Assembly (NCBI GenBank): GCA_023958085.1 | Contig: JAMLGI010000005.1 | Span: 62,001 to 126,000, forward strand | Length of the DNA: 64,000 nucleotides | Source of the DNA: Solirubrobacterales bacterium | GTDB lineage: Bacteria; Actinomycetota; Thermoleophilia; Solirubrobacterales; 70-9 | Reading direction: 5' to 3' | Shown: positions 57,872-64,000 of the stretch, one piece after another | Numbering within the stretch: position 1 is the first letter of the stretch | How the letters are laid out: each line of letters opens with the position of its first letter | Made by a program: the position numbers and the translations under genes | The notes under the pieces: generated by a model | The model's input: only the letters and a program-made list of their open reading frames with translations | What the model was told of the DNA's origin: nothing | The model's database searches: none

Positions 57872-58945
57872 TCAGCGGCCTGCCCAGGCCTCCAGAACCC
57901 AGCCGAGGTCGTCGCTCGATACGGCCGGATCGAGAATCAGGCGCGAAGGGTCCGGTTCGGCCAGTCGTCCCCGGATCCGGCGGCCGGCCAGGCTCAGGCC
58001 CCGACCCAGAGACCCCGGTTCCCTTCGCGGAAGAATGCCCCGATCGAGCCGGTTTTCAACCGGGTGAATGAGGCCGAAGCCCAGCGGGTTCCGTCCCTCG
58101 GCCCAGGCCAGCCCGGCTTCGGCTGCGGATCGGAACTCGCCTTCGAGTCCGGCCTCGGCAGCGGCCCGCAGGGCCATTGGCGCAACCGCTACCTGGGTCA
58201 CCGTGAGGGCGGGATACCAGGCGGTCGCCTCCCCCCTCGCCGGATCAACGAGACCGGGCCACCCGCCGTCATCCCGCTGTAGCGCCAGCAGCCGGTCGGC
58301 GAGACGCCGGGCCGGCTCCGCCACCTGCGACGAACGTCCGGCCCTGATCAGCTGGCAGAACGCATGGAGCGCGTGAAACTGACCGGCGATCGGCGCGGCT
58401 GCTCCGCGAAGACGATGGTGAAGCTCAACCACCAGTCCCGATCTACCGTCCACCCGGGCGACCAGCGCTCCGGCGGTCTGGTCGAGCAGCCCGTGATCGC
58501 CGCCCGTCGCCAGTTGGGAGGCTTCGGCCAGACCGGAGAGGACCCAGGCGTGCTGGTCGACCGGGATCCGCTCGAACCCGGCCCGGATCTGACCTTTCAG
58601 GTGAGCCTCGATCTCACCCACCGCCATGCCCTCGGCCCTGGTCTCGGCCCAGAGCGCGAGGCCGAGCTCACCCGGCGTTGTGGCCGGGAGGCCGAGATCA
58701 CCGAGAATCCGGGTCCTCAGGGCCCCGGTTGAGAAGGGCTGGGCAATTCCGGCCTCGTCGGCCCGGAACAGGCCCAGCAGCGCGACCGTTGCCGGAAGCA
58801 GTGAGGTGACCGGACCGGTGTCCTCCACCCCCTCGATCCGGGCGGTCTCCCGGAACAGGCCGGATGCGGTCTGCAGTTCCGGCAGCCGGGCGAGGGCGAT
58901 GTCCACCATCATCCGGCCCCGGTCTTCGCCCCCGAACTGGTTCAC
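57872..58945 (-). CDS. Alpha-toroid protein resembling terpene cyclase/prenyltransferase repeats
   Basis: A 357-residue helical protein. LLALQRDDGGWPGLVDPARGEATAWYPAL looks like a QW-type repeat of the squalene-hopene cyclase/prenyltransferase (alpha/alpha toroid) fold, shown here in parts: QRDDGGWPG and TAWYPALTVTQVAVAPMAL. No DxDD or other cyclase catalytic motif is seen, so enzymatic activity is doubtful. It lies between an acyl-CoA synthetase and ispG in a block of isoprenoid and lipid genes, which supports a lipid-related role by inference. Start is ATG 58945, seven bases after the synthetase stop. Confidence 0.78.
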   Translation of the reverse strand: MNQFGGEDRGRMMVDIALARLPELQTASGLFRETARIEGVEDTGPVTSLLPATVALLGLFRADEAGIAQPFSTGALRTRILGDLGLPATTPGELGLALWAETRAEGMAVGEIEAHLKGQIRAGFERIPVDQHAWVLSGLAEASQLATGGDHGLLDQTAGALVARVDGRSGLVVELHHRLRGAAAPIAGQFHALHAFCQLIRAGRSSQVAEPARRLADRLLALQRDDGGWPGLVDPARGEATAWYPALTVTQVAVAPMALRAAAEAGLEGEFRSAAEAGLAWAEGRNPLGFGLIHPVENRLDRGILPRREPGSLGRGLSLAGRRIRGRLAEPDPSRLILDPAVSSDDLGWVLEAWAGR

Positions 58946-58951
58946 CGGGAG

Positions 58952-60769
58952 TCAGGCCTCCCCGTAGAGGGCCTCGATCTCCGCCGAGTAGCGGGCGTCG
59001 ATCGGCTTGCGTTTCAGCTTCATCGTTGGAGTCAGCTCCTCGCCTCCGGGGAGCCATTCACCCGGGATTATCCGGAACTTCTTGATCTGCTCCACCCGGG
59101 AGAGCCGCTGGTTGCCGCGTTCCACCGCGGCGGCAACCTCAGCCACCACCAGTTCATCGGTGGCCAGCTCCGTCAGGGACTTCCCTTCCACTCCCTGTCC
59201 TGCGGACCAGACCGGGGTGAAATCCGGATCGAGGACGATCAGGGCCACGTTGTAGGGCCGCCCGTTCCCGATCGCGACGCAGGAACCGATCAGCGGCGAG
59301 GCGACCTTGATTTCCGCCTCGATATTGGCCGGTGACATGTTCTTGCCGGCCGCGTTGATGATCAGTTCCTTCTTGCGATCGACGATCGTCACGTAGCCGT
59401 CCTCGTCGATCCGGCCGATGTCCCCGGTGTGAAGCCAGCCGTCGGTGATCTCCTCGGCGGTCTTCTCCGGCTTGTTCAGGTACTCCTTCATCACGTAGGG
59501 GCTACGGCAGAGCAGCTCTCCGTCCTCCGCGACCCGAACGTCGCAACCCGGCACCGGCGGACCTACGGTCCCGAGCTTGATCCGGTCCGGTGGATTGATC
59601 GTGATCACGCCACAGGTCTCGGACATCCCCCAGAGCTCACCGATATCGATCCCGATCGCGTGGAAGAACTCAAGCACCTCCAGTGGCGTCGGAGCGGCCC
59701 CGAGCGAAACCGCGATGTACTGGTCCAGCCCGAGCATCGTGCGGAGGTTCGAGAACAGCGCCTGGTCGGCTTCGGCCACGGCGGCGGCGAGCTGGTCCGG
59801 GACCGGTTCACCCGCCTGTTCCAGGCGTACCTTGCTGATCGCCGCCTCGAGTCCGGCCAGCGCAGGGCCCCGCTGCTCCTCCGGCAGGCCGGCGAGGTTG
59901 GCTTCCAGGCCGGCCTTGAGCTTCTCCCAGATCCGGGGCACCGCAAAGAACCAGGTCGGCCTCACCTTTGGCAGGAACTCGATGATCCGTTTCGGGTCCG
60001 GGCAGATGTGAACCTCGAGCCCACGGGTGACCGGCGTGTAGTAGTTCGCAGCTCGCTCGGCAATGTGTGCCGCTGGAAGCCATGAGATGACCCTGCCACT
60101 GTCGAGCGGGAGTTCGATGATGCCGTGGGTGATCGATTCCAGCAGGCGCAGCAGGTTGCCCTGGGTCAGCAGCACACCCTTGGGCGGCCCGGTGGTCCCC
60201 GAGGTGTAGATCAGGGTCAGCGGATCGTCAAGGCCGATTCCGGCAGCGATCGGACCGGGGTCGAATCCCGGATTGGCCGCCTCCAGATCGGCGAGCGATC
60301 TGGTGCCGCCCTCACCGTCCACGACCACAATCTCCCGCACCTGCCCGAGTCCCTCGACCGCCTTGGTCACCGGGTCCAGCAGGGCACTCTCGACGATCAC
60401 CACGGTCGCGCCGGAATCCTCGATCACATAACGGATCTGATCCGGAGGGAGGGTCCGGTAGATCGAGAAAGGCAGGGCCCCCAGGGCAACCGCGGCAAGG
60501 TCACAGGCCATGAACTCGGACCGGTTCCCCATCACGATCGCGATCTTCTCGCCCCGCGACACGTTGATCGAGTCGAGTCCACCTGCAATCCGGTTGACCC
60601 GGTCGGAAAGCTCGTTCCAGGTCATCTCGACCTGCTCGTCCTCCGAGCGAATCGCGAGCGCGTCTCCACGTCGCTTGACCGTTGCCCGAAACGCGGCGAA
60701 CAGGTTCTCGTGTTCGGGTTCCGGTCCGGGACCCCCGCTTGCCTCACTCAGAGCCTGAGACGCTTCCAT
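58952..60769 (-). CDS. Long-chain acyl-CoA synthetase (AMP-binding)
   Basis: A 605-residue adenylate-forming enzyme that activates fatty acids as acyl-AMP then acyl-CoA. The P-loop is YTSGTTGPPKG (188-198), the gate region is ISWLPAAHIAERAANYY, and the adenylate motif is LWGMSETCGV. The hinge and C-terminal domain contain GWLHTGDIGRIDEDGYVTIVDRKKELI (as TGDIG, then DRKKELI). The type is FadD15/FACS-like. GGAGGAGCGAG precedes ATG 60769. It may supply acyl groups to the nearby lipid enzymes. Confidence 0.94.
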   Translation of the reverse strand: MEASQALSEASGGPGPEPEHENLFAAFRATVKRRGDALAIRSEDEQVEMTWNELSDRVNRIAGGLDSINVSRGEKIAIVMGNRSEFMACDLAAVALGALPFSIYRTLPPDQIRYVIEDSGATVVIVESALLDPVTKAVEGLGQVREIVVVDGEGGTRSLADLEAANPGFDPGPIAAGIGLDDPLTLIYTSGTTGPPKGVLLTQGNLLRLLESITHGIIELPLDSGRVISWLPAAHIAERAANYYTPVTRGLEVHICPDPKRIIEFLPKVRPTWFFAVPRIWEKLKAGLEANLAGLPEEQRGPALAGLEAAISKVRLEQAGEPVPDQLAAAVAEADQALFSNLRTMLGLDQYIAVSLGAAPTPLEVLEFFHAIGIDIGELWGMSETCGVITINPPDRIKLGTVGPPVPGCDVRVAEDGELLCRSPYVMKEYLNKPEKTAEEITDGWLHTGDIGRIDEDGYVTIVDRKKELIINAAGKNMSPANIEAEIKVASPLIGSCVAIGNGRPYNVALIVLDPDFTPVWSAGQGVEGKSLTELATDELVVAEVAAAVERGNQRLSRVEQIKKFRIIPGEWLPGGEELTPTMKLKRKPIDARYSAEIEALYGEA

Positions 60770-60860
60770 CTCGCTCCTCCTTCCGGTCTCTCCTCGACAA
60801 CGGTGCCGCCCTGAACCTACCGGAGAACGGAGCGCCGATCCAGACGGCAGGCCCGGCCGA

Positions 60861-61928
60861 TCACCGCAGGTTGAACCCCTCACCGGCGAGCCTGGTCAGA
60901 TCGTTGGACAGGCCGAGCAGGAACAGCCCGATGATCAGGACGAAACCGATGATGCCGGCGCGTTCCATGACCCGGAACGGGACCGGGCGTCCCCTGGCCT
61001 TCTCGACCAGACTCCAGAAGATGTGTCCCCCGTCGAGGGGCAGGAAGGGAAACAGGTTGATCAGGCCGAGCGAGAGGCTGATCAGGGCAATCAGGGTGAA
61101 GGCCTGGCGGGCCCCGATGTTGATCGCCTGCCGCGTCACCTCGTAGCTTCCGGCGACGCCGGACAGCTCCTTGCGCTGGTCGGCCTCGTACAGGTGGAAC
61201 ATCGTCGAGACCGTCTTCGAGGTGACGAACCACATGAAGTCAAGGGCCTTGCCGGCTGCTTCGGCCGCTCCCGGGGAGGCCGGTTCGAGTCCGAAAGCGA
61301 ACCCCAGCCGGGCCCGTCCTGCCTCGGCGTCGTACACCGGGGTGATCGCGAGCTCGATCGGCTGTCCGTCCCGCAGTACGTCGACCCGAACCGGCCGGGC
61401 GGCACTGCAGCCGTCGGTCTGTCGTCCGGGGCAGCGATGCTCCGCGATCTCAGCCGAGGTCGTTTCGGGGTCCCCGGTCACGCCGTCGACCGCGACGATC
61501 CGGTCACCGGGAAGCAGCTTGCCTGCGGCGGGTGACTCGGGCTCCACCCTTTCCACGGTCGAGCTGACCTGCTGGACCCCGAGTGCGAGCACAAAGAGGA
61601 TCAGGAACGCGATGGCGATGTTGACGGCGGGTCCGGCCCCGATCACCACGATCCGCTTCCAGACCGGCTGGCGGTAGTAACCCCGCTCGGCGATCTCCGG
61701 CGGAAGCTCCTCATCCGGATTCATCCCGGTGATTTTCACGAAGCCCCCCAGGGGCAGGGCGCCGACTCCGTACTCGGTCTCGCCTCTCTTCACGGCGGCA
61801 ATCTTCGGCGGAAAGAAGAGATAGAACTTCTCGACCCGCATCCCGACCGCCTTGGCGGCGACGAAATGACCGGCCTCGTGCAGGATGATCAGGGCACTGA
61901 AGGCCAGGAAGGCGAGCAGGAAACTCAT
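60861..61928 (-). CDS. rseP: Site-2 protease RseP (zinc metalloprotease)
   Basis: RseP cleaves membrane proteins such as anti-sigma factors within the membrane. The active site is H17-E18-x2-H21 (HEAGH) in the first helix, with the third ligand Asp in LPLDGGH near the C-terminus. One PDZ domain lies between (VEPESPAAGKLLPGDRIVAVDG). It is 355 aa with four main helices. The start ATG 61928 overlaps the dxr stop as ATGA. The cdsA-dxr-rseP order is widespread in bacteria. Confidence 0.96.
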   Translation of the reverse strand: MSFLLAFLAFSALIILHEAGHFVAAKAVGMRVEKFYLFFPPKIAAVKRGETEYGVGALPLGGFVKITGMNPDEELPPEIAERGYYRQPVWKRIVVIGAGPAVNIAIAFLILFVLALGVQQVSSTVERVEPESPAAGKLLPGDRIVAVDGVTGDPETTSAEIAEHRCPGRQTDGCSAARPVRVDVLRDGQPIELAITPVYDAEAGRARLGFAFGLEPASPGAAEAAGKALDFMWFVTSKTVSTMFHLYEADQRKELSGVAGSYEVTRQAINIGARQAFTLIALISLSLGLINLFPFLPLDGGHIFWSLVEKARGRPVPFRVMERAGIIGFVLIIGLFLLGLSNDLTRLAGEGFNLR

Positions 61929-63085
61929 CTGGCGTCCAGTCCGGAGATCAGTTCGAGCGAGCGCTCCCGCGCCGCTTCATCGACCGCGAAGAGTTCGTCG
62001 AAGTCCCTGACCGGCCCGGAACCGATGTCCTCGATCGTCTGCTCGATCACCTCCGGAATCGAACCGAATCCGATCCGTCCCTCAAGGAATGCGTCGACCG
62101 CGATCTCGTCGGCCGCGTTGAGGATGCAGGGAACGATTCCCCCGTTCTGCCCGGCTTCCCGAGCGAGGGCAAGGCAGCGAAAGGTCCCCGGGTCGGGGGC
62201 CTCGAAGGTGAGCTCCCCGATCCGCGCCAGGTCGAGTCGCTCCACCGGGAGTTCGAGTCGGTCCGGCCAGTTGAGCGCGTAGCCGATCGGGACGCGCATG
62301 TCGGGATAACCGAGGTGAGCCAGGGTCGCCCCGTCGACCAGGTCAACCAGCGAGTGAACGATTGACTGCGGGTGGACGACCGTCTCGATCTGCTCCCATC
62401 CGAGCCCGAAGAGATGGTGGGCTTCGATCATCTCGAATCCCTTGTTCATCAAGGTGGCCGAGTCAACCGTGATCCGACCTCCCATCGACCAGGTCGGGTG
62501 ATCCAGCGCCTCTTCGACCGTGATGCCCGCGAGGTCCGTTCGTCCCCGGAACGGCCCCCCCGAAGCGGTCAGGACGATCCGTGCAACCGCGGCCGGCGCC
62601 TCCCCCGAAAGCAGCTGGAAGATCGCCGAGTGTTCCGAATCGACCGGCAGCAGCCGGGCGCCGGAAGCGCGGGTGAGATCCATCACCAGCTCACCGCCGA
62701 TCACCAGGCTCTCCTTGTTGGCAAGCCCGACGTCCAGCCCGGCAGAGAGAGCGGCCACGGTGGGACCGAGACCGGCCGCCCCGACCACCCCGTTGAGGAC
62801 GAAATCCGGCCGGCAGGCCCCGATCAGCTCGACCGCGGCTTCCTTCCCCGACAGGACCACTCCGTCGAAGGACGCACGGGCCAGGTCGGCGGCCCCGGGA
62901 TCGGCGATCGCGACGAAGCCGGCTCCGGTACCCCGGGCTTGGGCGACGGCGGTCTCCCAGTCGCGACCGACTGCCAGCCCGGCCACATCCAGCCGGTCCG
63001 AGGCAGTGATGATCTCCAGGGCCTGGGTTCCGATCGAGCCGGAAGCGCCCAGAACGGCGACCCTCTTGGTGGCGCTATCGGTCAC
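61925..63085 (-). CDS. dxr: 1-deoxy-D-xylulose-5-phosphate reductoisomerase
   Basis: Dxr makes MEP from DXP with NADPH, the committed step of the MEP pathway. VLGASGSIGTQALEII binds NADPH (11-26). The substrate and metal region has LLPVDSEHSAIFQLL, TASGGPFRG, HPTWSMGGRITVDSATLMNKG and the flexible loop EAHHLFGL. It is 386 aa, normal length. It overlaps rseP by four bases and follows cdsA by 24 bases. ispG lies further downstream on the same strand. Confidence 0.97.
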   Translation of the reverse strand: MTDSATKRVAVLGASGSIGTQALEIITASDRLDVAGLAVGRDWETAVAQARGTGAGFVAIADPGAADLARASFDGVVLSGKEAAVELIGACRPDFVLNGVVGAAGLGPTVAALSAGLDVGLANKESLVIGGELVMDLTRASGARLLPVDSEHSAIFQLLSGEAPAAVARIVLTASGGPFRGRTDLAGITVEEALDHPTWSMGGRITVDSATLMNKGFEMIEAHHLFGLGWEQIETVVHPQSIVHSLVDLVDGATLAHLGYPDMRVPIGYALNWPDRLELPVERLDLARIGELTFEAPDPGTFRCLALAREAGQNGGIVPCILNAADEIAVDAFLEGRIGFGSIPEVIEQTIEDIGSGPVRDFDELFAVDEAARERSLELISGLDAR

Positions 63086-63109
63086 TGTCGTTCCTCACGG
63101 GTGGAGACC

Positions 63110-63907
63110 TCAGTAGACCAGGGCGATCGACACGTAGTAGCCGACGACAACCGTGAAGAGCACCCCGTCGAGTCGGTCCAGCAGTCCCCCGTGCGGCCCG
63201 AACAGGGCTCCCGTGTCCTTGGTGTCAAGGTCACGCTTGAGCATCGACTCGAAGAGATCCCCGAGCGGAGCCGCGATGGCCACCGCCAGCCCCAGAATGA
63301 GCGCGTCGACTCCGGAAAACCAGTCCTGGTAGAGCCCGGCACACCAGACTCCCAGGGTCCCGATCACGATGCCACCGATCAGGCCCTCGATGGTCTTGTT
63401 CGGTGAAAGCGCCGGGGCCAGCTTGCGGTTGCCGATCATCCGGCCGACCGCATAGGCCCCGGTATCGGCAGCGAAGGTCCCGACCAGGACATTGATCAGA
63501 AGCGCCCCGCCGTGATCCGGCAGGTCCCTCAGCATCACGGCGTGTGCCAGCGGGATTCCGATCCAGAAAGCTCCCAGCAGAGTGACCGCGATCGCGATCG
63601 TGACTGCCTCGCGGTCCTCCCGGAGAGCCGCCGCGACAAACACCAGCGGAAACGGGACTGCCACCATCATCAGGACGTTGAACGAGGTGCCGAAGTAGGC
63701 GGCAGCGAGCATTCCGGCCAGGGCAACGGCGGCCGGCCAGAGCATCGGCCTCGAGTCTGCGGCCATCAGGAAGAACTCCCGCAGTCCGATCACTCCGAAG
63801 CCGAGCAGGGCTACCGCGAACACCGGCCCGCCGAGCACAATGATCGCGATCGCAAAGGCCGCCCAGGGGACCGCCACCAGGACCCGTTTCGCCGTTTCGC
63901 CCCTCAA
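63110..63907 (-). CDS. cdsA: Phosphatidate cytidylyltransferase CdsA
   Basis: CdsA makes CDP-diacylglycerol from phosphatidic acid and CTP, the precursor for the PgsA-like enzyme at 53805. The 265-residue membrane protein has six to eight helices and the signature MLKRDLDTKDTGALFGPHGG followed by LLDRLDGVLF. TTG 63907 overlaps the uppS stop by four bases (TTGA), so this start is well supported. It is followed by dxr. Confidence 0.96.
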   Translation of the reverse strand: MRGETAKRVLVAVPWAAFAIAIIVLGGPVFAVALLGFGVIGLREFFLMAADSRPMLWPAAVALAGMLAAAYFGTSFNVLMMVAVPFPLVFVAAALREDREAVTIAIAVTLLGAFWIGIPLAHAVMLRDLPDHGGALLINVLVGTFAADTGAYAVGRMIGNRKLAPALSPNKTIEGLIGGIVIGTLGVWCAGLYQDWFSGVDALILGLAVAIAAPLGDLFESMLKRDLDTKDTGALFGPHGGLLDRLDGVLFTVVVGYYVSIALVY

Positions 63908-64000
63908 CCCGCCTCCCTCCGTCCGAATCGACGCTGGCGGCGACCGTACTCGGCCAGCGATTCCGCGAAGGCCTCCCGGGTGAACTCCGGCCAGAGTTCA
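63904..64000 (-). CDS. uppS: C-terminal end of undecaprenyl diphosphate synthase UppS (partial)
   Basis: The minus-strand frame entering from the right edge encodes ELWPEFTREAFAESLAEYGR followed by RQRRFGRREAG and stops at 63904. LWPEFTRE and the YxxRQRRFG end are hallmarks of cis-prenyltransferases. UppS makes the C55 lipid carrier for cell-wall synthesis, and it usually precedes cdsA, as here. Confidence 0.9.
   Translation of the reverse strand, partial: ELWPEFTREAFAESLAEYGRRQRRFGRREAG

Noticed and set aside
1-64000. CRISPR arrays, prophage, insertion sequences, tRNA and rRNA genes
   Set aside because: No regularly spaced repeats with unique spacers, no transposase, integrase or phage structural genes, and no tRNA-like cloverleaf or rRNA stretch were recognised by reading.

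Overview
The window is GC-rich, densely packed chromosomal DNA from an actinobacterium. The recA-recX-rny-miaB-miaA-dapF order, a GAAC-N4-GTTC LexA box, a GarA/FtsR-like pair and a c-di-AMP riboswitch in front of an NlpC/P60-like hydrolase all point there. The mix of small secreted proteins, RNase Y, MurT/GatD and DUF3159 suggests the class Thermoleophilia (Solirubrobacterales-like); that placement is an inference from gene content. I found no rRNA, tRNA, CRISPR array, transposase or prophage genes. Many genes start 6-9 bases after a TANNNT -10 element, so leaderless transcripts appear common. Inside operons, 4-base stop/start overlaps are common.

Layout. 1-9 kb (+): tail of cinA, LexA-controlled recA, recX, RNase Y, tRNA-modification genes miaB and miaA, then dapF and a DapL-like aminotransferase. 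8-17 kb: an epimerase (-), hflX (+), a CASTOR/POLLUX-like channel (-), dut (+), and a five-gene minus-strand envelope operon (methyltransferase, lipid kinase, murT, methyltransferase, gatD). 17-28 kb: cyclophilin, hydrolase, small membrane proteins, a P450, an MMPL exporter, a riboswitch-controlled hydrolase, an aldehyde dehydrogenase and a metallo-beta-lactamase-fold protein. 28-31.5 kb is the most accessory-looking part: a Phd/PIN toxin-antitoxin pair, a small secreted protein, a cluster of dispersed repeats and a secreted lipase-like enzyme. 31.5-41 kb: SDR and TetR genes, an SNF2 ATPase, DUF3159, a DnaQ-type exonuclease, a CDF metal exporter and NhaA.

39.6-50 kb: glutamate synthase (gltB plus a frameshifted gltD), ccdA, nadE, a hotdog thioesterase and a membrane-tethered sigma4/RskA-like protein, followed by two tandem hairpins. 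50-64 kb is one long minus-strand block of lipid, isoprenoid and envelope genes: uppS, cdsA, dxr, rseP, an acyl-CoA synthetase, a toroid-like protein, ispG, proS, a CDP-alcohol phosphatidyltransferase, garA/ftsR-like regulators, an SRPBCC protein and an alkyl-DHAP-synthase-like flavoenzyme.

Functional links: dxr and ispG make isoprenoid precursors, uppS makes the C55 lipid carrier, cdsA and the PgsA-like enzyme make phospholipids, and MurT/GatD amidates lipid II. GarA-type proteins in other actinobacteria control 2-oxoglutarate/glutamate flux, which may connect to the glutamate synthase here.

The most unusual points are: a DapF with both catalytic cysteines changed to serine; a NadE whose glutaminase domain lacks its cysteine; several genes whose conserved N-terminus needs a non-standard start codon, best shown by a CTGA overlap; a one-base frameshift in gltD; and three separate families of structured repeats.
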